NCBI RefSeq assembly: GCF_015999335.1
Contig: NZ_JAEACP010000017.1
Coordinates: forward strand, 1-64,000
DNA: 64,000 nt
Source of the DNA: Tabrizicola soli
Lineage (GTDB): Bacteria; Pseudomonadota; Alphaproteobacteria; Rhodobacterales; Rhodobacteraceae
Direction of reading: 5' to 3'
A model generated the notes under the pieces. That model had not been told where the DNA came from. It was given only the letters and a program-made list of their open reading frames with translations, and ran no database searches. Positions 1 to 8,594 of the stretch are shown piece after piece. Numbering within the stretch: position 1 is the stretch's first letter; each line of letters opens with the position of its first letter. A program made the position numbers and the translations under genes.

Positions 1-35
1 TCGACTGTAGACGGTAAGGCGGGCACCTTGGTGCG

Positions 36-107
36 GGTTGTTCATCCTGCGGGGTCCTCGGCTGGAGTTTGGCGATTGCAGCCTAACCCCGCCTCGGGTG
101 AACAACC
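36..107. repeat. Long imperfect inverted repeat at the window edge
   Basis: The arms are 36-55 and 86-107: GGTTGTTCA pairs with TGAACAACC, and GCGGGGT pairs with ACCCCGC, around a loop of about 30 nt. It lies just beyond the stop codon of the minus-strand oxidoreductase, so it may end that transcript or a gene left of the window. There is no T-run, so intrinsic termination is uncertain. Confidence 0.4.
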
Positions 108-123
108 TCCTGAGAATTCACAG

Positions 124-1161
124 CTAGCGACGCGCCTCGACCCGGAACCCCTCCGGCACCCCGTCGCGGCCCTCCAGCACCAGGTCGGCCATCACCTCGG
201 CCACCTTCGGCGCCATCCCGAAGCCGATCTTGAATCCCCCGTTGGCCACCCAATGCCCCGCCCGCCCCGGCCAGGCCCCCAGCACCGGCGCACGGCTCGC
301 CGCCCGGGGCCGCACGCCCGCCCAGCGCGCCGCCACCGGCGCGCCCGCCAGCACCGGCACCGCCGCCACCGCCCGAGCATGGAGGTCCTCCAGCTGCCCG
401 TCCGTCCCCTCCGCCTCCCAGGCCGTCTCGGCGGTGGAACCGATCGCCACCGTCCCGTCCACATGCGGCACGACATGCAGCCCCTCCAGGAACATCTGCG
501 GCAGCCCGCCCGCCTCGAAGCGCAGCGCCATGGCCTGACCCTTCACGCCCGCCCCGACCCGGCGCCCCAGCGCCGCCGACAGCGCCTCCAGCCCGGCCAG
601 GCCCGTGGCATGGACCACCGCCCCCGCCTCCTCGCCCTCGCCCAGCAGCAGCTCGCCCCCCCGCGCCTTCAGCGCCGCCTCCAGCGCCGCCAGCCCCAGC
701 CGGGGCGAAAGCCGGGCCGAGAGCGTGTCCTCCACCAGCCAGCCCGAGGGGCTGGCCGGCTCCCAGTCCCGCCCCTGCGCCGGGACCACCCGCCATTCCG
801 CGCGCCCCTGCCAGAGCTTCGCGGCCCCCTCGGCCCGCGCCCGCGCCAGCCCGACCGCGGCCTCGTCCGCCAGGGGCTGCAACCGGCCCACCCGGCCATA
901 GCCCGAGACGAGGCCCGTCTCCGCCTCGACCGCGCCCCACCAGTCCCCGGCCATCAGCAGGCTCTCCAGCTGGAACGCCTTCTTCGGATTCCAGGCCTCG
1001 GGCACATGCGGCGAGAGCGCGCCGACCAGCCCGCCCGAGCAGCCCGCGCCGGGCCGCGCGGTCTCGATCACCCGCACCCGCGCGCCGCGCCGGGCGCAGG
1101 CCCAGGCGACCGACAGCCCGAAGATCCCCGCACCCCTGACCGTGACATCCACCCTTGCCAT
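124..1161 (-). CDS. FAD-dependent oxidoreductase (DAO family, MnmC(o)-like)
   Basis: A 345-residue protein of the D-amino-acid-oxidase/glycine-oxidase fold. The N-terminus carries a Rossmann dinucleotide motif (GAGIFGLSVAWA, residues 10-21) followed by a basic strand and an acidic residue (VRVIE), as in FAD binders. The C-terminal NGGFKIGFGMAP segment also suits this family. It diverges from the mnmD homologue with only 45 nt between the starts. In E. coli the two activities are fused in MnmC, where the oxidase half converts cmnm5(s2)U to nm5(s2)U in tRNA. The pairing suggests the same job here, but a general amine oxidase is possible. The ATG at 1161 follows a GGGGGA ribosome site; a TTG at 1176 is a weaker alternative. 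Confidence 0.8.
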   Translation of the reverse strand: MARVDVTVRGAGIFGLSVAWACARRGARVRVIETARPGAGCSGGLVGALSPHVPEAWNPKKAFQLESLLMAGDWWGAVEAETGLVSGYGRVGRLQPLADEAAVGLARARAEGAAKLWQGRAEWRVVPAQGRDWEPASPSGWLVEDTLSARLSPRLGLAALEAALKARGGELLLGEGEEAGAVVHATGLAGLEALSAALGRRVGAGVKGQAMALRFEAGGLPQMFLEGLHVVPHVDGTVAIGSTAETAWEAEGTDGQLEDLHARAVAAVPVLAGAPVAARWAGVRPRAASRAPVLGAWPGRAGHWVANGGFKIGFGMAPKVAEVMADLVLEGRDGVPEGFRVEARR

Positions 1162-1206
1162 CCCGCCGTCCCCCAAGCATCAAACAGGACCAGAGGACTA
1201 ACGCCG

Positions 1207-1887
1207 ATGCCCCACGCCGACCACCCCGAACTCGACTGGCGCGACGAGATGACCCCGGTCTCGCGCCGGTTCGACGATCCCTATTTCTCGCTCGCCGGCG
1301 GGCTGGAGGAGACGCGGCACGTCTTCCTGAGCGGCAACGACCTGCCGGGCCGGTTCCGCGACGGCTTCCATATCGCCGAGCTGGGCTTCGGCACCGGCCT
1401 CAACCTTCTGGCAACGCTCCTCGCCCACCGGGGGCCGGGACAGCTCCGCTATACCAGCTTCGAGGCCTTCCCCCTGCCGCCCGAGGCCATCGCCCGCGCC
1501 CTGCGGGCCTTCCCCGAGACCGCCCCTCTCGCCCCGGCCTTCCTGGCGCAATGGGCCGCACCCCCCGAGGCGCCGGTCCGCCGCCTGCGCTTCCCCGGCC
1601 TGACCGCCGAAATCCTGATCGGCGACGCGCGCGAGACGCTGCCCCGCTGGCCGGGCCGGGCCGATGCCTGGTTCCTCGACGGCTTCTCGCCGGCGAAGAA
1701 CCCCGAACTCTGGTCGCCCGGCCTTCTGTCCGAGGTCGCCCGCCACACCGCGCCGGGCGGCAGCTTCGCCACCTATACCGCCGCCGGCGACGTGCGCCGC
1801 GCCCTGGCCGGGGCCGGGTTCCAGGTCACCCGCCAGCCGGGCTTCGGACGCAAGCGCCACATGACGACCGGCCGCCTGTCCGCCTGA
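1207..1887 (+). CDS. mnmD: tRNA (5-methylaminomethyl-2-thiouridine)-methyltransferase, stand-alone MnmD
   Basis: A 226-residue SAM-dependent methyltransferase of the MnmC N-terminal family. Visible motifs are the SAM-binding ELGFGTGLNLL (about residues 58-68) and the family signature DGFSPAKNPELW, which matches the (D)xFxPxxNPxxW catalytic region. It would methylate nm5(s2)U to mnm5(s2)U at the wobble position of tRNAs. The frame stays open far upstream, but that part is antisense to the neighbouring oxidoreductase and has no coding character. The start is therefore set at ATG 1207, where similarity to the family begins. The oxidase half of classical MnmC is a separate divergent gene. Confidence 0.88.
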   Translation: MPHADHPELDWRDEMTPVSRRFDDPYFSLAGGLEETRHVFLSGNDLPGRFRDGFHIAELGFGTGLNLLATLLAHRGPGQLRYTSFEAFPLPPEAIARALRAFPETAPLAPAFLAQWAAPPEAPVRRLRFPGLTAEILIGDARETLPRWPGRADAWFLDGFSPAKNPELWSPGLLSEVARHTAPGGSFATYTAAGDVRRALAGAGFQVTRQPGFGRKRHMTTGRLSA

Positions 1888-1933
1888 CGGCAACCCTTCC
1901 CCCTGCCCGCGCCCCGTGCTAGCGAGGCCCGCC

Positions 1934-2803
1934 ATGACCGCATCCAAGAACCCCGTCCTCGGCATCTGGCTGATGATCGCCGCCGTCGCCACCTTCGCGG
2001 CGCAGGATGGTTTCGCCAAGCATCTCGCCAGCGCCTATTCGACCCTGTCGATCATCATGATCCGCTACTGGGTCTTTGCCGCCTTCGTGATCCTGCTTGC
2101 CCTGCGCCGCCCCGAGGGGCCGCATGCGGCGATCCGCTCCTCCCGGCTGCCGGCGCATGTCCTGCGCTCGGTCTTCCTCGTCTCCGAGATCTGCCTGATC
2201 GTCTGGGGCTATACGCTGATCGGGCTGATCAACAGCCTTGCCGTCTTCTCGGTCTGCCCGCTCCTGATCGTCGCCCTCTCGGGCCCGATCCTGGGCGAGC
2301 GGATCAGCTGGCAACGCTGGGCCGCGGTGGGCGCGGGGCTGGTGGGGGTGCTGGTGATCCTGCGGCCGGGGATGGGGGTCTTCTCCTGGGCCGCCCTCCT
2401 GCCGCTCGCCTCGGCGCTTCTCTTCGCACTCTACTCGGTCCTGACCCGCCTCACCACGCGCGAGGAGCCGACCTTCCCCGCCTTCTTCTGGCCCGGCGTG
2501 ATCGGCGCGGTGCTGATGACCGGGATCGGCCTGCCGCAACTGGAACCCATCGCCGCCCTCGACCTCGGCCTGCTGGCGATCTATTCCGGCCTCACGATCC
2601 TGTCGCACTGGCTGGTCCTGAAGGCCTACCAGCAGGTCGAGGCCGCCCGCGTCCAGCCCTTCTCCTACCTGCAGCTGGTGTTCACGACCGGCATCGGCAT
2701 CGCCATCTACGGCGAGGTGCTGGAGCTTCCCGTCGCCATCGGCGGCGCGATCGTCGTCGGCGCGGGCCTCTACTCGCTGTCGCTGGAGCGCCGCGCCGCA
2801 TGA
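1934..2803 (+). CDS. EamA/DMT family transporter (first of tandem pair)
   Basis: A 289-residue integral membrane protein of the drug/metabolite transporter superfamily, with about ten hydrophobic segments in two repeated EamA halves. It contains the usual GPILGERISWQRW loop after the fourth helix and a basic tail. The substrate cannot be read from sequence. Start ATG 1934 is preferred over GTG 1916, which lies only 29 nt after the mnmD stop. The stop overlaps the next gene as ATGA, so the two are translationally coupled. The downstream gene is a clear paralogue: both begin with an LGIWLMIA segment followed by FAAQDG. Confidence 0.88.
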   Translation: MTASKNPVLGIWLMIAAVATFAAQDGFAKHLASAYSTLSIIMIRYWVFAAFVILLALRRPEGPHAAIRSSRLPAHVLRSVFLVSEICLIVWGYTLIGLINSLAVFSVCPLLIVALSGPILGERISWQRWAAVGAGLVGVLVILRPGMGVFSWAALLPLASALLFALYSVLTRLTTREEPTFPAFFWPGVIGAVLMTGIGLPQLEPIAALDLGLLAIYSGLTILSHWLVLKAYQQVEAARVQPFSYLQLVFTTGIGIAIYGEVLELPVAIGGAIVVGAGLYSLSLERRAA

Positions 2804-3702
2804 GCACCAGCCACTCCGCCCCGCAGAACACCCGGCTCGGCATCTGGCTGATGATCGCCACCACGGTGGTCTTTGCCGCGCAGGACGGGATCTCGCGCCA
2901 TCTGGCCGAGAATTACAGCGTGATGATGGTGGTGATGATCCGCTTCTGGTTCTTCGCGCTGTTCGTCGTGGCGCTGGCCGCCCGCGCCCCCGGCGGGATC
3001 GCCGCCGCCAGCCGCTCGTCCTATCCGCTGGTGCAGATGGCGCGCGGGCTGATCCTGGTGGCCGAGATCTGCGTCATGGTCGTGGCCTTCGTCCAGCTCG
3101 GCCTGATCGAGGCGCATGCGGTCTTCACCTGCTATCCGCTGCTCGTCGCCGCGCTTTCCGGCCCGGTGCTGGGCGAGAAGGTCGGCTGGCGGCGCTGGAC
3201 GGCGATCCTGGTCGGCTTCGCCGGCGTTCTGATCATCCTGCAGCCCGGCATCTCGGTCTTTTCGCCCTGGGCGCTGGTGCCGCTTCTGGCGGCCTTCATG
3301 TTCGCGCTTTACGGCCTCCTGACCCGCTATGTCGCGCGCAAGGACAGCGCCGCGGTCAGCTTCTTCTGGACCGGCGCCGTCGGAGCCGTGGCGATGACGC
3401 CCTTCGGGTTGTGGACCTGGGAATGGATGGCCCTGGCCGACTGGGGCTGGATGGCCACGCTCTGCTGCACGGCGGTCCTTGGCCACTGGCTCCTGATCCG
3501 CGCCTTCGCGGTGGCCGAGGCCTCGGCGATCCAGCCCTTCGCCTATCTGCAACTGGTGTTCGCCGCCGGTATCGGCCTGACCGTCTTCGGCGAGACGCTG
3601 CGCACCAATGTCGCCATCGGCGCGGGGATCGTCGTGGCGGCGGGGGTCTTCACCCTCTGGCGCCAGCGGCTGCGCGAGAAGGCGGCGACCCGGCAGGCCT
3701 GA
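2800..3702 (+). CDS. EamA/DMT family transporter (second of tandem pair)
   Basis: A 300-residue, ten-helix EamA transporter whose ATG overlaps the stop of the preceding EamA gene (ATGA at 2800-2803). It shares with that gene LGIWLMIA, FAAQDG, a LSGPxLGE loop and a SYLQ/AYLQLVF segment in the ninth helix. The pair therefore arose by tandem duplication. Such adjacent paralogues may work as homodimers or as a two-gene heteromeric unit; nothing here decides which. Substrate unknown. Confidence 0.88.
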   Translation: MSTSHSAPQNTRLGIWLMIATTVVFAAQDGISRHLAENYSVMMVVMIRFWFFALFVVALAARAPGGIAAASRSSYPLVQMARGLILVAEICVMVVAFVQLGLIEAHAVFTCYPLLVAALSGPVLGEKVGWRRWTAILVGFAGVLIILQPGISVFSPWALVPLLAAFMFALYGLLTRYVARKDSAAVSFFWTGAVGAVAMTPFGLWTWEWMALADWGWMATLCCTAVLGHWLLIRAFAVAEASAIQPFAYLQLVFAAGIGLTVFGETLRTNVAIGAGIVVAAGVFTLWRQRLREKAATRQA

Positions 3703-3801
3703 CACAGCGATGAGCGAGCGCAGCGACACGAAGAGCGGTCCCGGTTGCCCCGCCCCTTCGGCGCGCGTAAAAGCCTTGACACGCCAGGAAGGAGCCCGCC
3801 G

Positions 3802-5319
3802 ATGTCCGCGCCGAAACCCGTCGTCCTCTGCATTCTCGACGGCTGGGGCATCGGCCCCAACCCGGCGACCTCGGCCCCGGCGCAGGCGGATGTGCCGGCC
3901 TTCGACCGGCTCTGGGCAACCTGCCCGCATGCCACGCTGACCACCTTCGGGCCGGACGTGGGCCTGCCGACCGGGCAGATGGGCAATTCCGAGGTCGGCC
4001 ACACCAACATCGGCGCGGGCCGCGTGGTGGCGATGGACCTCGGCGCGATCGACCTCGCGGTCGAGGACGGCAGCTTCGCGCGGAACCCGGCCCTCCTCGA
4101 CTTCGCCGCGAAGGTGAAGGCCCGGGGCGGGGTGGCGCATCTTCTGGGCGTCGTCTCGGACGGGGGCGTGCACGGCCATGTCAACCACGTCCTCGCCGCC
4201 TGCCGCGCGCTGACCGCGCTGGGGGTGCCGGTCGCGCTGCATGCGATCACCGACGGGCGCGACGTCGCGCCCTCCTCGGCGCAGGGCTTCGTCGAGGCGC
4301 TGGTCAGGCGCCTGCCCTATGGCGCCAGCATCGCCACCGTCACCGGGCGCTACTGGGCGATGGACCGCGACAACCGCTGGGAGCGCGTGGCCCGCGCCTA
4401 TGACGCGATCGTCCGCGCCCGGGGCGAGACCGCGCCCGATGCGCTGACCGCCGTCGCCAATAGCTACGGCAAGGGCGAGACCGACGAATTCCTCGCCCCC
4501 ACGGTGATCGACGGCTATCACGGGGCCAGCGACGGCGACGGCGTCTTCTGCCTGAACTTCCGCGCCGACCGCGCGCGCGAGATCCTGTCGGCGATCGGTG
4601 CGCCCGGTTTCGCGGCTTTCGCCACCGGCCCCCGGCCCGGCTGGTCGGCGCTGCTGGGAATGGTCGAATACTCCGACGCCCACAACGCCTTCATGGCCAC
4701 AGCCTTCCCCAAGCGCGTGCTGGTCAACACCCTCGGCGAATGGGTCGCCAGCCACGGCAAGACCCAGTTCCGCCTCGCCGAGACCGAGAAATACCCCCAT
4801 GTCACCTTCTTCCTGAACGGCGGCCGCGAAGAACCCTACCCCGGCGAGGACCGCGCCATGCCGCCCTCGCCCAAGGTCGCGACCTATGACCTCATGCCCG
4901 AGATGAGCGCCGACCAGGTCTCGGACCGCCTCGTGGAAGCCATCGACAAGGGCTATGACCTGATCGTCGTGAACTACGCCAATCCCGACATGGTGGGTCA
5001 CACCGGCAGCCTTCCCGCCGCGATCAAGGCCTGCGAGGCGGTGGACCGCGGCCTGACCCGCGTGCTGGCCGCGCTAAAGGCGAAAGGCGGCGCGATGATC
5101 GTGACCGCCGACCATGGCAACTGCGAGGTGATGGTCGATCCCGTCACCGGCGGGCCGCATACGGCGCATACGGTCAACCCCGTCCCCGTCATCCTGGTCG
5201 GCGGCCCCGCGGGCGCGACCCTGCGCGACGGGCGGCTTTGCGACCTCGCGCCGACGCTTCTGCAGCTGATGGGCCTGCCGCAGCCCGCCGAGATGACCGG
5301 CCAGACCCTCATCGCATGA
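3802..5319 (+). CDS. gpmI: 2,3-bisphosphoglycerate-independent phosphoglycerate mutase
   Basis: A 505-residue cytosolic enzyme interconverting 3- and 2-phosphoglycerate in glycolysis and gluconeogenesis; length is normal for the family. The alkaline-phosphatase-type metal site is visible: N-terminal CILDGWG, the phosphorylated serine Ser63 in MGNSEVGHTNIGAG, and C-terminal TADHGNCE and GGPHTAHT. Start ATG 3802 is fixed by an AGGAAGGAG ribosome site at 3786-3793; an upstream ATG at 3745 lacks one. The stop overlaps the next start (ATGA), coupling it to the EnvC-like gene. Confidence 0.96.
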   Translation: MSAPKPVVLCILDGWGIGPNPATSAPAQADVPAFDRLWATCPHATLTTFGPDVGLPTGQMGNSEVGHTNIGAGRVVAMDLGAIDLAVEDGSFARNPALLDFAAKVKARGGVAHLLGVVSDGGVHGHVNHVLAACRALTALGVPVALHAITDGRDVAPSSAQGFVEALVRRLPYGASIATVTGRYWAMDRDNRWERVARAYDAIVRARGETAPDALTAVANSYGKGETDEFLAPTVIDGYHGASDGDGVFCLNFRADRAREILSAIGAPGFAAFATGPRPGWSALLGMVEYSDAHNAFMATAFPKRVLVNTLGEWVASHGKTQFRLAETEKYPHVTFFLNGGREEPYPGEDRAMPPSPKVATYDLMPEMSADQVSDRLVEAIDKGYDLIVVNYANPDMVGHTGSLPAAIKACEAVDRGLTRVLAALKAKGGAMIVTADHGNCEVMVDPVTGGPHTAHTVNPVPVILVGGPAGATLRDGRLCDLAPTLLQLMGLPQPAEMTGQTLIA

Positions 5320-6431
5320 TCCGCGCCGCCGCCCTGCTTTTGCTCCTCGCCGCCCCGGCCGGGGCGCAGACCGTGGCCCAGCAGGCGGCGCAGGCGGCGG
5401 CGGACCTGCAGGCCTCCGTCACCGCCCTGCAAGAGGCGACCGAGGCGCGCGACCGGGTGGCCGCACTCTCCCGCACGATCCGCGCCTATGAACAGGGCCT
5501 CGCCGCCCTGCGCGCCGCCCTGCGCGAGGCCGCCCTGCGCGAGGCGACCCTCGTCCGCGCCTTCGACGCCAAGCGCGACGGGATCGGCCGCCTCCTCGGC
5601 GTCCTCGCGACGATGGAGGCGAACCCCGGCCCGCTCCTCCTGCTGCACCCCGAAGGCGCGCTCGGCACCGCGCGTTCCGGGATGCTGATGGCCGAGGTCA
5701 CCCCCTCCCTGCAGGCCGAGGCGCTGGCGCTGAAGGCCGAGCTTCAGGAACTCGCGGACCTGCGCGCCCTGCAGCTCTCGGCCGGCCAGACGCTGGAGGC
5801 CGGTCTCGCCGCCGCCCAGATCGCCCGGACCGGGCTTTCGCAGGCGATCTCGGACCGCACCGACCTGCCCCTCCGCTTCACCGAGGATCCCGAGGCGCTG
5901 CGCGGCCTTCTGGAAAGCGCCGACACGCTGGACGCCTTCGCCGCCGGTCTCTCCCCCGACCCGCAGGCCGGCACCAGCTTCGCCGCGCAGAAGGGACACC
6001 TGCCGCTGCCCGCGCTCGGCACCCTCCTGCGCCGCCCGGACGAGGCCGACGCCGCCGGCGTCCGCCGCCCCGGCCTGACCCTTGCCACCCAGGCCCGCGC
6101 CCTTGTCGCCGCGCCCTGGCCCGCGACGGTCCGCTACCGGGGCCCGCTGCTCGACTACGGAAATGTGATGATCCTGGAGCCGGGGGACGGCTATCTTCTG
6201 GTTCTGGCCGGCCTCGGAACGCTTTACGGAGAGGTGGGGGAAGTCGTGGCCGCGGGCGCGGCGGTCGGCCTGATGGGCGGCCCGGCCTCCGCCTCCGAGG
6301 AATTCATGGCCCCGTCCGCAGATGGCTCTGGCGGGCGCGACACGGAAACGCTTTATATTGAACTGAGACAGGGCGCGGCCCCGGTGGACCCGATGGACTG
6401 GTTCGCCGCCACCGCCCGCACAAAGGACTGA
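5316..6431 (+). CDS. EnvC-like murein hydrolase activator with degenerate LytM domain
   Basis: A 371-residue exported protein with a signal peptide (residues 1-18, ending AGA/Q). A long alanine-rich coiled coil follows to about residue 180, then a C-terminal M23/LytM-like domain (about 265-350). Where active M23 peptidases have the second zinc motif HxH (YAHL in EnvC relatives), this protein reads VLAGL, so the domain is probably catalytically dead. It would then act like EnvC, switching on a periplasmic amidase during septum splitting. Its place between gpmI and ctpA is typical of Rhodobacterales. It is coupled to gpmI by ATGA overlap. Confidence 0.85.
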   Translation: MIRAAALLLLLAAPAGAQTVAQQAAQAAADLQASVTALQEATEARDRVAALSRTIRAYEQGLAALRAALREAALREATLVRAFDAKRDGIGRLLGVLATMEANPGPLLLLHPEGALGTARSGMLMAEVTPSLQAEALALKAELQELADLRALQLSAGQTLEAGLAAAQIARTGLSQAISDRTDLPLRFTEDPEALRGLLESADTLDAFAAGLSPDPQAGTSFAAQKGHLPLPALGTLLRRPDEADAAGVRRPGLTLATQARALVAAPWPATVRYRGPLLDYGNVMILEPGDGYLLVLAGLGTLYGEVGEVVAAGAAVGLMGGPASASEEFMAPSADGSGGRDTETLYIELRQGAAPVDPMDWFAATARTKD

Positions 6432-6437
6432 CGCAGC

Positions 6438-7787
<1,350 letters not shown>

Positions 7788-7793
7788 CCAAGG

Positions 7794-7818
7794 AAGGGGG
7801 GCGGGCGCCCGCCCCCTT
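7794..7818. terminator. GC-rich palindrome between ctpA and rppH
   Basis: Twelve-base perfect arms (AAGGGGGCGGGC against GCCCGCCCCCTT) meet almost without a loop, 6 nt after the ctpA stop and just before rppH. It could end or attenuate the gpmI-envC-ctpA transcript, but no T-run follows. Confidence 0.4.
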
Positions 7819-7828
7819 GCAGCCAACC

Positions 7829-8308
7829 ATGACCCAGCCCGAAAACCGGCCCTATCGTCCCTGCGTCGGCATCGTCCTGATCGACGCCCGCGGCCTGATC
7901 TTCGCCGGACAACGCATCGACAACCCCGCCCCCGCCTGGCAGATGCCCCAGGGCGGGATTGACGAGGGCGAGAAGCCCCGCGAAGCCGCCTATCGCGAGC
8001 TCTGGGAAGAAACCGGCCTCACCCGCGACATGGTGGAATTCGTCGGCAAGACCCATGGCTGGGTGACCTACGACCTCCCCCCCGAGCTTCTGGGCAAGGT
8101 CTGGGGCGGCAGGTATCGCGGACAGAAGCAGAAATGGTTCCTGTTCCGCTTCACCGGCAAGGACAGCGACATCCGCATCGAGACGCCCGCGCCCGAATTC
8201 TCGACCTGGCGCTGGATCCTCGCCGACGAGATGGTGGAGGGCATCGTCCCCTTCAAGCGCGCGGTCTACGAACAGGTGATCCGCAGCTTCCGCGCCTACC
8301 TGGCCTGA
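7829..8308 (+). CDS. rppH: RNA 5'-pyrophosphohydrolase (Nudix)
   Basis: A 159-residue Nudix hydrolase. The complete Nudix box is seen at [23 protein letters not shown], with Glu at all metal-binding positions. It also shows the RppH/IalA-type [10 protein letters not shown] start, QMPQGG, and the [20 protein letters not shown] region. It removes pyrophosphate from triphosphorylated mRNA 5' ends and so starts RNase E-dependent decay; alphaproteobacterial homologues are also called IalA. Start ATG 7829 is preferred to an in-frame TTG at 7817. Confidence 0.93.
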   Translation: MTQPENRPYRPCVGIVLIDARGLIFAGQRIDNPAPAWQMPQGGIDEGEKPREAAYRELWEETGLTRDMVEFVGKTHGWVTYDLPPELLGKVWGGRYRGQKQKWFLFRFTGKDSDIRIETPAPEFSTWRWILADEMVEGIVPFKRAVYEQVIRSFRAYLA

Positions 8309-8311
8309 CCC

Positions 8312-8375
8312 CTCCTCGTTCGACTTCGTCTCCTCGTCGGCGGATCCCGCGAGGAGTGACGAAGTCATCGACGAG
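8312..8375 (+). repeat. 64-bp palindromic element, copy 1
   Basis: It begins 4 nt after the rppH stop. Arms 8312-8339 and 8350-8375 are imperfect inverted repeats built from CTCGT-CGA, ACTTCGTC and CTCCTCG modules. The same sequence, reverse-complemented, occurs at 40374-40433 with only the central loop different (GGCGGATCCCG here). The rest of the gap, 8376-8594, shows no gene and no convincing promoter. Confidence 0.8.
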
Positions 8376-8594
8376 CCTCCCCGCAGGAACAGCGTTCCGC
8401 AAACCCGCCGATCCGCCCGCCCGGCGGGAAATCCGTCCCGCCCCTTGCCGCAGCGCAGAACCGTTGCCCGCCTGCCCCGGATCGCCCGCGATTTCCGCCT
8501 TTTCTCCCATTTTTCTCCGCTCATTCGCTTGAATTGCGCCCCTTTCCCGGGCTACGGACCCGCGCAACTGCGGACCCCGCTGAAAGGTTTTCCG

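Noticed and set aside
28-1206. Long plus-strand open frame running into mnmD
   Set aside because: It is antisense to the conserved FAD oxidoreductase, rich in Arg/Pro/His from GC-skewed codons, and matches no family; only the part from 1207 is MnmD.
2770-5001. 743-codon minus-strand open frame opposite the second EamA gene and gpmI
   Set aside because: Composition typical of the antisense of high-GC genes (Arg, Gly, His, Asp-rich), no domain; both plus-strand genes are certain.
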